DNA from: Phycisphaerales bacterium
Lineage (GTDB): Bacteria; Planctomycetota; UBA1135; UBA2386
Reading direction: 5' to 3'
Length of the DNA: 64,000 nucleotides
Assembly: GCA_020247305.1 (NCBI GenBank)
Contig: JADCJE010000024.1
Span: 1-64,000, forward strand
Program-made: the position numbers and the translations under genes
The notes under the pieces: generated by a model
Databases searched by the model: none
What the model was told of the DNA's origin: nothing
Seen by the model: only the letters and a program-made list of their open reading frames with translations
Shown here: piece by piece, positions 34,527 through 45,639 of the stretch
Layout: each line of letters opens with the position of its first letter
Position numbering within the stretch: the stretch's first letter is position 1

Positions 34527-35321
34527 TCAGGCCGGCGCGCGCAGGAAGTCGACGACCTGCTCGAAGGCCGCCGCGCTCTCCAGCAGCAGGCTGTGGCCGG
34601 CCTGCGGCAGGCAGGCGTGCTGCGCGCCCGGAATGCGCGCTGCCGTCGCGGCGACCTCGCCCGGCAAGGTCAGCGTGTCCTCGGCGCCGGCGAGGCACAG
34701 CGTCGGCACGGCAACCTTGGCGCACAGCGGTTCGCCGTCGAACGCCTGCAGCGCTTGCGCCTGGGCGTTCATGAACGCGCGCGACGCCGGGCTCGGCTTC
34801 GTGCTGCGCACGATGTCGTCGACGACGCCGGGGCGCTGGCGCAGGAACGTCTCGCCGAACAGGAACGGCGCCGTCAGGTCGCCGAGCCACCGGCCGTCGA
34901 CCTCGGTGCACAGCAGTTCGAAGAAGCGGTAGACGCGCACGCCGCGCGGCGACTGCAACGCCGAGCTGCACAGCATCACCAGCCGTTGGCAGTGCGGCGA
35001 GCCCTCGGCGGCGGCGACGAGCGCCACCTTGCCGCCGAGCGAGGTGCCGACCAGCGCGACCGGCGGCGGCAGCTCGGCGGCGACCGCCAGCACGTCGCGC
35101 GCGGCGGCGACGAAGTCGAACACGCCGTCGGGCAGCGGCGCCGACGGCGGCAGGCCGACCGGATCGACCGCCGCGCAGGTGAAGCCGGCGCGCGCGAACC
35201 GCCGCGGCAGCGTGCCGAACAACCGCGCGCCGGAGCCGAGCCCAGGCACCAGCACGACGCCGGGGCCGTCGCCTTCGCGGGTGAAGTGGATCGTGCGGCC
35301 TGCGCGGTCGACGGTCGGCAT
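34527..35321 (-). CDS. alpha/beta-fold hydrolase
   Basis: The 264-residue cytoplasmic-type product has GVVLVPGLGSGARLFGTLPRRFA (oxyanion region, HG replaced by PGLG), the nucleophile elbow VGTSLGGKVAL, the acid in LCLAGAEDTLTLP and the histidine in PQAGHSLLLE. Length and motif order fit the broad lipase/esterase/BioH-like hydrolase family. The substrate cannot be told. TACGCT ends 8 nt before the ATG. Confidence 0.9.
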   Translation of the reverse strand: MPTVDRAGRTIHFTREGDGPGVVLVPGLGSGARLFGTLPRRFARAGFTCAAVDPVGLPPSAPLPDGVFDFVAAARDVLAVAAELPPPVALVGTSLGGKVALVAAAEGSPHCQRLVMLCSSALQSPRGVRVYRFFELLCTEVDGRWLGDLTAPFLFGETFLRQRPGVVDDIVRSTKPSPASRAFMNAQAQALQAFDGEPLCAKVAVPTLCLAGAEDTLTLPGEVAATAARIPGAQHACLPQAGHSLLLESAAAFEQVVDFLRAPA

Positions 35322-35329
35322 GGCGCGGG

Positions 35330-35335
35330 AGCGTA
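35330..35335 (-). promoter_or_regulatory. -10-like TACGCT, leaderless-type position
   Basis: On the minus strand TACGCT ends 8 nt before the hydrolase ATG at 35321. Confidence 0.4.
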
Positions 35336-35591
35336 GCCCGGAGGCGCGGCCGGATCCGCTGCGGCGGCGGGTGGCGCGTGGCCCGGCCGATGCCACAGCC
35401 GCGTGACCGACCGGCGTGCGGTCCATGCGACACGCGTCACGCGACCGCCACACCATCGTGGGGGCGGCCGCACCGGTCGTTGCGCGGTCGCTGGCGAGAA
35501 GTCGGCGTCGCGGGACGCGAGCCGGGCGGCGTGGCCTGCCGTGACGCGAACGCCGCGGGCCGACGGAACGGCGCTTGCACGGCGTCGCGCC

Positions 35592-36779
35592 ATGCCAAGC
35601 ACGCTTGCCGTCCTGCCCTGCTGTCGGGCCGTCGCCATCTGCCTGCCGCTCGCGCTCGTCGCCTGCGGCGCCTCGCCGCCGCCGCCGGCGGCAGCCTCCT
35701 CGCCCGCCGCCGCCGTCGTCGTCGCCGATGGCTGGCGCGCCGACCTCGCGCACGACAGCGACGAGGGCGTCTGGTACGCCAAGGTCGACAAGGTCGTCGC
35801 CGCCCATGGCGCCAACGAAGTCGTGGTCACCGACGACGCCGGTCGCCTTACGGTGCTGACCGTCTACAGCGGCCAATGGACGGCGCACTCCGCGGTGGGC
35901 GACGGCCAGTGGTTGGCGCCGACGCGCGCCGCCGACGTCGACCCGCGCGTGCCGGGCGCCGAGCTGTACGCCGCCGGGAAGGGTGGCTCGCTGTTCCGCG
36001 TGACGCTGCGGCCGCAGCCGTTCGGCAAGTTCACTGTCGAAGCGCGCGAGGTCGCGCACGCGCCGGGCGAGGAGTTCCATGCCGTCGTCGCCGGCGACTT
36101 CGCGCCGGGCGGGCAGGCGGAACTGCTGCTGTTCGGCATCACCGGCGCGGTCTACGCGGCGCTGCCCGACGGCGAGTCCGCGTTCGCGCTGCGACGCGTC
36201 GCGAGCGTGAACGGCCGCGTTCGCGACGTCGCCATCGCGCCGGCGGCCGCCGGCGAGCCGCCGGTGCTCTACGGCGCCAGCCGGTCGGGCGAACTGCTGG
36301 CGCTGCGGCATGCGCCGGACGGGCTGGCGGTCGAAGTCGCGCTGCGCGAGGACTGCGGGCTTGGCCGCGTGGCGCTGGCGCCGGGACGCGGCGACGTCGT
36401 GTACGCGACGCGCGACGACGGCGTGCTGGTGCGCGGCGAGCGCGCCGCCGACGGCAGCTGGCGACGCGCTGCCATCTTCGCCGGCGAGCAGGGCCTGCGC
36501 GGCGTCGCTGCGGGGCGCTTCTTCGCCGATGGCCGCGAGGCGGTGGCGGTCTACGGCTACGACCGCACGGTGCACCTCGTGTCGCGGCCGCCGGGCGGCG
36601 CCTTCGCGGCCGAGGCGCTGCTGCGCGCGCCGCAGAAGGGCCACTGGCTCGCGGTCGGCGAACTCGACGGCCGCAACGGCACCGACGAACTGGTGGCGAC
36701 CGGCTTCGACGGCGAGGTGTTCGTGCTGGCGCGGGCGGCCGGCTATGGCCTGCCGGGCGCGGCGCTGCCGCCGCGCTGA
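35592..36779 (+). CDS. lipoprotein with beta-propeller/VCBS-like repeats
   Basis: The 395-residue product has a lipoprotein signal ending in LALVAC. It then shows repeated units of the form D-(G)-x-x-E-x-V-V-x-D/G followed by a strand (ANEVVVTDDAGRLTVL, GAELYAAGKGGSLFRV, QAELLLFGITGAVYAAL, PPVLYGASRSGELLAL, DVVYATRDDGVLVRG, REAVAVYGYDRTVHLV, TDELVATGFDGEVFVL), giving about seven blades. It is likely a periplasmic or surface sensor or scaffold. No catalytic motif is visible. The frame is open upstream, but ATG 35592 immediately precedes the signal peptide. Confidence 0.8.
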   Translation: MPSTLAVLPCCRAVAICLPLALVACGASPPPPAAASSPAAAVVVADGWRADLAHDSDEGVWYAKVDKVVAAHGANEVVVTDDAGRLTVLTVYSGQWTAHSAVGDGQWLAPTRAADVDPRVPGAELYAAGKGGSLFRVTLRPQPFGKFTVEAREVAHAPGEEFHAVVAGDFAPGGQAELLLFGITGAVYAALPDGESAFALRRVASVNGRVRDVAIAPAAAGEPPVLYGASRSGELLALRHAPDGLAVEVALREDCGLGRVALAPGRGDVVYATRDDGVLVRGERAADGSWRRAAIFAGEQGLRGVAAGRFFADGREAVAVYGYDRTVHLVSRPPGGAFAAEALLRAPQKGHWLAVGELDGRNGTDELVATGFDGEVFVLARAAGYGLPGAALPPR

Positions 36780-36804
36780 GCGGCGCCGATTCCCGCCCGT
36801 TCGA

Positions 36805-37851
36805 TCACTCGCCGCGCAGCACGTGGCGGCGCTCGACCGCGGGCAGCATCGTCAGCACGACGTCGGCGACGATCTGCAGGCTGCGCGGGGCCATGTTCTC
36901 GATCGTGTCGGTCGGCTTGTGCCAGTGCGGGTTGCCGTTGAGGTCGATCAGGTCGAGCGCGGGGATGCCGACGTCGAGGAAGGGCTTGTGGTCGTCGGCG
37001 GCGGCCTCGGCGCGCCGGCAGAACGACTCCTGGTGGCCGCACGCGACCGCCGCCGACCACATCAGCTGACGCAGGTCGCGGGTCGAGTACAGCTCGTCCT
37101 GGATGTGCAGGTCGGCGCGGCCGACCATGTCGACCAGCAGCATCGCCTGGATGCGCGGCTCCTGGCCCAGCAGCAGCGCGTCGCGGTGCTTCTGCACGAA
37201 GCGCTTGCTGCCGAACAGCGCGCGCGCGGCGTCGTTCCAGGCCCAGTCGAGGCTCTCCTCGCCGTCGAAGAACACCAGCTCGATGCTCGCCTCGCGCGGC
37301 GTCGCCTGCAGCACGGGCGCCAGCGCCAGCAGCAGCGCCACGCCCGACGCGCCGTCGTTGGCGCCGACGAAGTGGAAGTTGTGCGCGGGGTCGGGGTGGC
37401 CCTGCATGCACTTGGTGTCGTGGTGGCAGGCCAGCACGATGCGCTCGGGGCGCTTGCCGGGGATCGTCGCCGCGAGGTTGGTGAAGGTGATGCGCTCCTT
37501 GCGGTCGGTCCAGGTGTCGCGGCGCACGGTCAGGCCGAGGCCCTGCAGCGTGGTCTCGATGTGATCGAGTTGCCGGCTCCACCCCGGCGTGCCCGGGTGC
37601 CGCTGGCCGAAGCCGACGAGCGTCGCGGCGTGCGCGAACGCCTTGTCGCCGAGGTCGGCGGGGGCGCGCACGACGGCGAGCTTCTCGACCGCGCCCTTGT
37701 CGATCTCCCGGCCTTGCGGCGTCGGCAGTTGGGCCGCGCCGCCGCCAGCGCCGCCGCCACCGCCGCCGCGCGGCTGCGACGCGAGCGCCGCGCCGAGGCA
37801 CGCGGCGAGGCCGAGCAGCGTCAGCGCCAACAGGGCGGTCGAGCGGGACAT
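36805..37851 (-). CDS. M28-family glutaminyl-cyclase-like protein, copy 1
   Basis: The 348-residue exported product has a signal segment (STALLALTLLGLAACLGAALA), possibly lipidated at LAAC, and a Gly-rich linker. The catalytic domain shows LACHHDTK, FVGANDGASGVALLLALA, LVFFDGEESLDWAWND and HKPTDTIENM. These align with the Zn-binding Asp, Glu and His of glutaminyl-peptide cyclotransferase (QPCT), whose single-zinc site lies in a fold related to M28 aminopeptidases. The HHD keeps an extra His as in true two-zinc M28 enzymes. It may therefore be either a pyroglutamate-forming cyclase or an aminopeptidase. It begins 11 nt after the stop of a paralogue, so the two are co-transcribed. Confidence 0.88.
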   Translation of the reverse strand: MSRSTALLALTLLGLAACLGAALASQPRGGGGGGAGGGAAQLPTPQGREIDKGAVEKLAVVRAPADLGDKAFAHAATLVGFGQRHPGTPGWSRQLDHIETTLQGLGLTVRRDTWTDRKERITFTNLAATIPGKRPERIVLACHHDTKCMQGHPDPAHNFHFVGANDGASGVALLLALAPVLQATPREASIELVFFDGEESLDWAWNDAARALFGSKRFVQKHRDALLLGQEPRIQAMLLVDMVGRADLHIQDELYSTRDLRQLMWSAAVACGHQESFCRRAEAAADDHKPFLDVGIPALDLIDLNGNPHWHKPTDTIENMAPRSLQIVADVVLTMLPAVERRHVLRGE

Positions 37852-37862
37852 GGCGGCAGCGC

Positions 37863-38876
37863 TCACTTGCGCGCCAGCACGAAGGCCTCGAGGTCCGGCA
37901 GCGCCTTCAACAGCAGGTTGCCGGTGAAGGCGAGCGCATCGGCGTCGACCGCGCCGAGGTCGTCGTCGGCGGTGTGCCACCACTGCTCGAAGCGCGGGTC
38001 CTTCGGCTCGGCGGGCATGCGGCGCGCGAAGTCGATCAGCAGCACGCTCGGCACGCCGTAGTTCTTGAACACCTCGTGGTCGTCCTTGGTGCCCCAGTTG
38101 ATGCCGCGGGACCGGTAGGCCTGGATGTCGGCCGGCGACGGGAACTCGTACATGCGCTTGTCCTCGCCCATGGCCTTGGCGGCGGCGCCGAAGACGTCGA
38201 GCAGCTTGGTGTCTGAGTTGCCGTCGCGGTCGATCTTCCAGTCCTTGCTGCCGACGAGGTCGATCAGCACGAAGGCCTTGACGCGCGACAGCAGCTTCTC
38301 CTTGCTGAGCATCGCGCAGAACGCCTTGCTGCCGAGCAGCGCGCGTTCGTCGTTCCAGGTCCAGTCGATCGACTCCTCGGCGTCGATCCAGTACAGCCAG
38401 ACGTTGCACTTCGGCGGCTGCGGCCGCGCCTTCAGCGCCCGCGCGACCTCGATGAGCACCGCCGGCCCGCCGCCGCCGTCGATGGCCCCGACGAACGGGA
38501 AGTTGCACTTGGCGTCGGTGTGGCCCTCGGCCAGCTTGGTGTCGTAGTGGGCCCCGATCAGCAGGATCGGGCCGTTCTGCGGGTCCTCGCCGTCGATCTG
38601 CGCGTACAGGTTGCGGATCGTCTTCTTCTCCTTGTCGTGCACGACCTCGTGGCGCTTCATGGCGACGCCGAGCTTCTGCAGTTCGCCGCCGATGTAGTCG
38701 GCGGTCTTGCCGAGCGCATCGCTGCCGAACGGCCGCGGGCCGAAGCCGACGAAGGCCTGCACGTGGCCGTAGGCCTTGCCGCCGTCGACCGGCCCGGAGG
38801 AGCCGCCGCAGGCGGCGGTCAGCAGGGCGGCGGCGGCGGCGAGGGCGAGGCGGAGCGGGGCGTATCGCGATGGCAT
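37863..38876 (-). CDS. M28-family glutaminyl-cyclase-like lipoprotein, copy 2
   Basis: The 337-residue product has a lipobox LLTAAC. The domain shows LIGAHYDTK, FVGAIDGGGGPAVLIEVA, LYWIDAEESIDWTWNDERALLGSKAF and QWWHTADDDLGAVD. These give the zinc Asp, Glu and His of the QPCT/M28 fold, with AHYD instead of HHD. Compared with the downstream copy it keeps the WxWND-GSK segment almost unchanged (DWTWNDERALLGSKAF versus DWAWNDAARALFGSKRF), pointing to duplication. TAGCCT ends 6 nt before the ATG. It probably heads the two-gene operon. Confidence 0.88.
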   Translation of the reverse strand: MPSRYAPLRLALAAAAALLTAACGGSSGPVDGGKAYGHVQAFVGFGPRPFGSDALGKTADYIGGELQKLGVAMKRHEVVHDKEKKTIRNLYAQIDGEDPQNGPILLIGAHYDTKLAEGHTDAKCNFPFVGAIDGGGGPAVLIEVARALKARPQPPKCNVWLYWIDAEESIDWTWNDERALLGSKAFCAMLSKEKLLSRVKAFVLIDLVGSKDWKIDRDGNSDTKLLDVFGAAAKAMGEDKRMYEFPSPADIQAYRSRGINWGTKDDHEVFKNYGVPSVLLIDFARRMPAEPKDPRFEQWWHTADDDLGAVDADALAFTGNLLLKALPDLEAFVLARK

Positions 38877-38882
38877 GGCGGG

Positions 38883-38888
38883 AGGCTA
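38883..38888 (-). promoter_or_regulatory. -10-like TAGCCT, leaderless-type position
   Basis: On the minus strand TAGCCT ends 6 nt before the ATG at 38876, with TTCTTG 17 nt upstream as a possible -35. Confidence 0.42.
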
Positions 38889-39098
38889 GCAGGCGCGCGC
38901 GGCGCCAAGAAGCCGACGACGGCGGGTCGACGAACGGAATTCCCCGTTGCGGCCGACAACTCGCAGTCACAAGGCTGCTAGTGGCGATGGCGGACCTGCG
39001 CGGGCCGGGCGTCCGCGGGCGGATCGCGCTACAGAAAGCGCGGCTTCCGACCGAAAGCCTGGGGTGCGGCAGGAGCGGCGGCGCCAAGCGAGGTGGCC

Positions 39099-41126
<2,028 letters not shown>

Positions 41127-41133
41127 GGCGGCC

Positions 41134-42246
41134 GTGCCCGTCCGCCGGATCGACCAGGACCACACGCGGTTCCGTCAGATCGTCGACGGACGGATCAAGC
41201 GTGACCTGAAGAAGTTCGTCAGCTCGGGCGAGCTCGTCGGCAAGCAGGGCGACCGCTTCGTCACCATCCCGCTGCCGCAGATCGCGCTGCCGCGCTTCCG
41301 CCACGGCACCAACCCGTCGCAGGGCGTCGGCCAGGGCGAGGGCCAGCCCGGCCAGCCCGCGCCCGGCCAGCAGGGCGACCAGCCCGGCGCCGGGCAGGCC
41401 GGCGAGGAGGCGGGCGAGCACGAACTGGAGGTCGAGGTGCCGATCGCCGACCTCGCGCGCATCCTCGGCGAGGAGCTGGAACTGCCGGCGATCGAGCCGC
41501 GCGGGCAGAAGCAGCTGCGCACCGACGGCCAGCGTTACAGCGGCATCTCGCGCGCCGGCCCCAACTCGCTGCGGCACTTCAAGCGCACCTTCCGCGAGGC
41601 GCTCAAGCGCCAGATCGCTTCGGGCCAGTACGACCCCGACCGGCCGCTCGTCGTGCCGATCCGCGAGGACATGCGCTTCCGCGCGCCCAAGCCGACGCGT
41701 CAGCCGGAGGCCTCGGCGGTCGTCGTCTACATGATGGACGTGTCGGGCTCGATGGGGGGCGAGCAGAAGGAGATCGTGCGCATCGAGGCGTTCTGGATCG
41801 ACGCGTGGCTGCGCCACCAGTACCGCAACCTGGAGGTGCGCTACATCGTGCACGACGCCGAGGCCCACGAGGTCGACCAGCACTCGTTCTTCCACCTCAA
41901 GGAGAGCGGCGGCACCAAGATCAGCTCGGCGTACGAGCTGTGCTGGGAGCTGGTGCGCGACCGCTACCCGGCGAGCGAGTGGAACGTCTACCCGTTCCAC
42001 TTCAGCGACGGCGACAACTGGAGCAGCAGCGACACGACGCACTGCGTCAAGCTGCTGCGCGACTCGCTGCTGCCGCACTGCAACCAGTTCTGCTACGGGC
42101 AGGTCAAGAGCGCCTACGGCAGCGGCCAGTTCAAGAAGGACCTCGACGCCGCCTTCCGCGGCGAGCCGAAGGTCGTCACCTCCGACATCACCGACCGCGA
42201 CGGCATCCTGCCGTCGATCAAGGCCTTCCTGGGCAAGGGGCGGTGA
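41134..42246 (+). CDS. yeaH: DUF444/YeaH-family protein with VWA-like metal-binding motif
   Basis: The 370-residue product starts at GTG 41134. The N-terminus ([25 protein letters not shown]) is typical of YeaH. A Gly/Gln/Pro-rich linker covers about residues 62-95. The C-terminal half has a von Willebrand A-like domain with the MIDAS motif DVSGSMG at 202-208 and SDGDNWSS further on. The function is not established. Its constant genetic link to prkA and spoVR/ycgB suggests a common stress-response complex. Its stop shares one base with the next start (TGATG). Confidence 0.93.
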   Translation: MPVRRIDQDHTRFRQIVDGRIKRDLKKFVSSGELVGKQGDRFVTIPLPQIALPRFRHGTNPSQGVGQGEGQPGQPAPGQQGDQPGAGQAGEEAGEHELEVEVPIADLARILGEELELPAIEPRGQKQLRTDGQRYSGISRAGPNSLRHFKRTFREALKRQIASGQYDPDRPLVVPIREDMRFRAPKPTRQPEASAVVVYMMDVSGSMGGEQKEIVRIEAFWIDAWLRHQYRNLEVRYIVHDAEAHEVDQHSFFHLKESGGTKISSAYELCWELVRDRYPASEWNVYPFHFSDGDNWSSSDTTHCVKLLRDSLLPHCNQFCYGQVKSAYGSGQFKKDLDAAFRGEPKVVTSDITDRDGILPSIKAFLGKGR

Positions 42247-43778
42247 TGGCCAACCTCACGCCCGAACTGGCGCGCCTCCGCGACGAGACCTGCGAGCTGG
42301 CCCGCAGCTACGGCCTCGACTGCTACGACGTGATCTTCGAGCTGGTCGACCACGACGAGCTCAACATGGTCGCCAGCTACGGCGGCTTCCCGGTGCGCTA
42401 CCCGCACTGGCGCTTCGGCATGGAGTACGAGCACCTCGGCAAGAGCTACGCCTGGGGCCTGTCGAAGATCTACGAGCTCGTCGTCAACAACGACCCCTGC
42501 TACGCCTACCTGATGCGCAGCAACTCCATCACCGAGCAGAAGCTGGTGATGGCGCACGTCTACGGCCACTGCGACTTCTTCAAGAACAACGCGTGGTTCG
42601 CACGCACCTCGCGCAAGATGATGGACGAGCTGGCCAACCACGGCGCGCGCATCCGCCGCTACATGGACCGGTTCGGACAGGGCACGGTCGAGGACTTCAT
42701 CGACGTCGTGCACTCGCTCGACAACCTGATCGATCCGTACGCCGTCCTGGGCCAGCGCCTCGCCGCGCCCGCCGCGCCCGCCGCGCCGCCGGCGGCCGAC
42801 GCCGGCGAGACGCCCCGGCTGCCGGCCAAGGACTACATGGACCGGTACATCAACCCGCCGGCCTACCTGCAGCGGCAGCAGGAGCGCATCCGGTCGGAGG
42901 CGGCGCAGGCGCGCCGCTTCCCGGCGCGGCCCGAGCGCGACGTGCTGAAGTTCCTGCTGGAGCACGCGCCGCTGGAGTCGTGGCAGCAGGACGTGCTGGC
43001 GATGCTGCGCGACGAGGCCTGCTACTTCGCGCCGCAGGGCATGACCAAGATCATGAACGAGGGCTGGGCGGTGTTCTGGCACAGCCAGCTGATGACCCGC
43101 CACCTGTGCGACGCCAGCGAGATCGTGCACTACTGCGACACGCACAGCGGCACGCTGGCGACGCGGCCGGGCCAGCTCAACCCGTACAAGCTCGGCGTCG
43201 AGCTCTACCGCCACGTCGAGGAGCGGTGGAACAAGGGGCGCTTTGGTCCGGAGTGGATGCGCTGCGACGACCCCGAGCAGCGCCGCGCCTGGAACCAGCC
43301 GACCGGCAAGGGCCGCGAGAAGGTGTTCGAGGTCCGCCGCGTGCACGACGACATCACGTTCGTCGACGAGTTCGTCACGCCGGAGTTCGCCGAGGAGCAG
43401 AAGATGTTCGTCTACGGCCGCGACCAGCAGACCGGCCAGCTGGTGATCGTCGACCGCGACTACACCAAGGTGAAGGAGCAGCTGCTGACGGCGCTGACCA
43501 ACTTCGGCAACCCGATCATCCGCGTCGTCGACGGCAACCACGGCAACCGCGGCGAGCTGTGCCTCGCGCACGAGTGGGCCAGCGGCGACCTGCAGCTCGA
43601 CCAGGCGCAGGAGACGTTGAAGGGCCTGCAGCGGCTGTGGGGCCGGCCCGTGCACATCGAGACGATCGCCGAGGGCAAGGGCCGGCTGCTGTCGTTCGAC
43701 GGCAAGGAGTCGAAGGCGCAGGACGTCACCGCCAGCCACCCGGCGGTCGGACGCGTCGGCTTCGGCAAGAAGGGCTGA
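42246..43778 (+). CDS. SpoVR/YcgB-family protein
   Basis: The 510-residue product has the family blocks ARSYGLDCYDVIFELVDHDELNMVASYGGFPVRYPHWRFGMEYE, VMAHVYGHCDFFKNNAWFARTSR, and MTKIMNEGWAVFWHSQLMTRHL with HxH and Glu residues that could bind metal, then NPYKLGVELYRHVEERW. It acts with PrkA and YeaH homologues in many bacteria. In Bacillus SpoVR is needed for spore cortex formation, but the biochemical role is unknown, and sporulation is not implied here. An Ala/Pro-rich insert sits at about residues 173-192. It is the last gene of the operon. Confidence 0.95.
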   Translation: MANLTPELARLRDETCELARSYGLDCYDVIFELVDHDELNMVASYGGFPVRYPHWRFGMEYEHLGKSYAWGLSKIYELVVNNDPCYAYLMRSNSITEQKLVMAHVYGHCDFFKNNAWFARTSRKMMDELANHGARIRRYMDRFGQGTVEDFIDVVHSLDNLIDPYAVLGQRLAAPAAPAAPPAADAGETPRLPAKDYMDRYINPPAYLQRQQERIRSEAAQARRFPARPERDVLKFLLEHAPLESWQQDVLAMLRDEACYFAPQGMTKIMNEGWAVFWHSQLMTRHLCDASEIVHYCDTHSGTLATRPGQLNPYKLGVELYRHVEERWNKGRFGPEWMRCDDPEQRRAWNQPTGKGREKVFEVRRVHDDITFVDEFVTPEFAEEQKMFVYGRDQQTGQLVIVDRDYTKVKEQLLTALTNFGNPIIRVVDGNHGNRGELCLAHEWASGDLQLDQAQETLKGLQRLWGRPVHIETIAEGKGRLLSFDGKESKAQDVTASHPAVGRVGFGKKG

Positions 43779-43814
43779 GCGCGAGCCGCACCGCCGCGCC
43801 GCCGCCGCCGCGCG

Positions 43815-44717
43815 TCAGCGCCGCGGCGCTGGCGCCAGGATCAGCACGGGCTGCGGTTCCAGCGCCACGTCGACCGGGGCCGCGCCGCCGAGGTCGCCGT
43901 CGAGCTGGTAGGGGGCGTCGCCGTCGATGCGAACGGCGGTGGTGGCGCGCACCTGCAGGTCGCCGCCGCCGCGCAGCGTGCGCGTGATGCCGCGCAGCCC
44001 GAGCCACAGCCACGCCAGCCGCCGGCGCTGGCGGAAGGCGAGCACGTGCAGGCGGCCGCTGTCCGGCGACACCTCGGGCGGCAGCTTCAGCACGCCGCCG
44101 TAGTCGCGCACGCGCGTCACCAGCACCGAGCTCAGGCCGTCCAGCACCTCGCCGTCGGCGAGCGTCGCGCGCAGCGTGAACTGCGGCCAGCGCCACAGCG
44201 TGTGCAGGATCGGATCGGCCCATTTGCGCTTGCCGAGCGTGCCGTTGCGCACCTCGCCAAGCCGCCGCACCACCGCGCCGTCGACGCCGACGCCGCAGAA
44301 CAGCAGGAACCGCCGGTCGGCGGCGCGGCCGACGGCGAGCGGGCGCGTGTGGCCCGCGGCGAGCACGTCGGCGGCGGGTTCGACGCGGCCTGGCAGCCCG
44401 AGTTCGCAGGCGAGCACGTTGGCGGTGCCGAGCGGGAAGAACCCGAGCGGCCGGCGCAGGTCCGGCATGCCGTTGAGCACTTCGTTGACGGTGCCGTCGC
44501 CGCCGAGCGCCACGAGGCCGTCCCACGGCTCGCCGCCGGCCTGCCGGGCGCGCGCTTCGGCGTCGCCGCGCGCGCCGGTGAACCAGCACTCGGCGTGCAC
44601 GCCGCGCGCCCGCAGCGCCGCCGCCAGTTCGGGGCCGCGCACGCGGCCCTTGCCGCCGCCGGCGATCGGGTTGCAGACCAGCAGCAGGCGCTTTGGCACG
44701 GTCGGGCTTTCGTTCAC
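43815..44717 (-). CDS. diacylglycerol kinase-family lipid kinase
   Basis: The 300-residue product begins (GTG 44717) VNESPTVPKRLLLVCNPIAGGGKG, with the lipid-kinase N-terminal motif, and carries GLVALGGDGTVNEVLNG (the GGDGT nucleotide motif), LGFFPLGTANVLACELGLP and a C-terminal beta domain with DGDAPYQLDGD. It phosphorylates a lipid head group (diacylglycerol, sphingosine or similar) in bacteria of the YegS/DgkB type. An ATG at 44747 would overlap the divergent gene's start, so GTG 44717 is preferred, though the region between is open. Divergent from the reductase gene. Confidence 0.9.
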   Translation of the reverse strand: MNESPTVPKRLLLVCNPIAGGGKGRVRGPELAAALRARGVHAECWFTGARGDAEARARQAGGEPWDGLVALGGDGTVNEVLNGMPDLRRPLGFFPLGTANVLACELGLPGRVEPAADVLAAGHTRPLAVGRAADRRFLLFCGVGVDGAVVRRLGEVRNGTLGKRKWADPILHTLWRWPQFTLRATLADGEVLDGLSSVLVTRVRDYGGVLKLPPEVSPDSGRLHVLAFRQRRRLAWLWLGLRGITRTLRGGGDLQVRATTAVRIDGDAPYQLDGDLGGAAPVDVALEPQPVLILAPAPRR

Positions 44718-44745
44718 GGGCGGCCCGCGCAACCATAGCGGTCGC

Positions 44746-45558
44746 ATGGCCGCCCTGCGCATCCTCGTCACCGGCAGCACCGGCTTCCTCGGCGGCCACG
44801 CCGCGGCCGCGGTGCGCGCCGCCGGGCACGTGCTGCTGACCACCGCGCGCAGCGGTGGCGACGCCGCCGTCGACCTGACCGCGCCCGGCATCGCGGCCGC
44901 GCTGGCGCAGGCGCTGCGGCCCGACGTCGTGCTGCACCTCGCGGCGCTGGCGCGGCTCGACGACTGCGAACGCGACGACGCGCGCGCCCGCGCCGTCAAC
45001 GGCGCCGCGGTCGGCGCGCTGGCCGAGCGCTTCGGCGCGCGCCTGCTCGCCGTCTCGACCGACCTCGTGTTCGACGGCGGCCGCGCGCCCTACGCCGCCG
45101 GCGACGCGCCGTCGCCGTTGTCGGCCTACGGCCGCAGCAAGGTGGCCGGCGAAGACGCCGCGCGCGCGCACGGCGCCCGCATCGCGCGCCTGCCGCTGCT
45201 GTTCGGCCCCGATGTGCGCGGCCGCGGCGGCTCGGCGTCGCTGCGCGCGACGCTCGCCGCCGGCCAGCCGGCGCGGTTGTACGTCAACGAGTACCGCACG
45301 CCGCTGCACGCCGCCGACGCCGCCCGCGCGCTCGTCGCGCTGGTCGCCGACCCCGCCGGCCCCGGCCTGCTGCACCTCGCCGGGCCCGAGCGTCTCTCGC
45401 GCTGGGACTTCGGCCGCCGCTTCGCCGCCTGCCACGGCCTGCGCGCCGACCTGCTGCAGCCGGTCGAGTGCCTCGACCCGCTGCGGCCGCGCGACGTGTC
45501 GCTGCTGGGCGACCTGCCGCCGGCGCGCGGCCTCGACGCCATGCTCGCCGACGCCTGA
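44746..45558 (+). CDS. NAD(P)-dependent sugar-nucleotide reductase-like protein (RmlD family)
   Basis: The 270-residue product has the dinucleotide motif GSTGFLGGHA, LHLAALARLDDCERD (where RmlD has NCAAYTxVDxAE), VSTDLVFDGGRAPY, and the catalytic YGRSK. The length and order match dTDP-4-dehydrorhamnose reductase and related methionine-adenosyltransferase-beta-like proteins. No other rhamnose-synthesis gene is adjacent, so the exact substrate is not inferred. A CATAGC hexamer ends 6 nt before the ATG. Confidence 0.86.
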   Translation: MAALRILVTGSTGFLGGHAAAAVRAAGHVLLTTARSGGDAAVDLTAPGIAAALAQALRPDVVLHLAALARLDDCERDDARARAVNGAAVGALAERFGARLLAVSTDLVFDGGRAPYAAGDAPSPLSAYGRSKVAGEDAARAHGARIARLPLLFGPDVRGRGGSASLRATLAAGQPARLYVNEYRTPLHAADAARALVALVADPAGPGLLHLAGPERLSRWDFGRRFAACHGLRADLLQPVECLDPLRPRDVSLLGDLPPARGLDAMLADA

Positions 45559-45639
45559 GCGCTGGCGCGTGTGCGCGTTGGCGGGGCGTGCGCCGCGTCG
45601 CGTACCGCCCGCGCCGCGGCGCGGGCGCGGCACCCGCGA

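Noticed and set aside
42246-43778. Taking spoVR as evidence of sporulation.
   Set aside because: SpoVR/YcgB homologues are widespread in non-sporulating bacteria next to prkA and DUF444, and no other sporulation gene is present.
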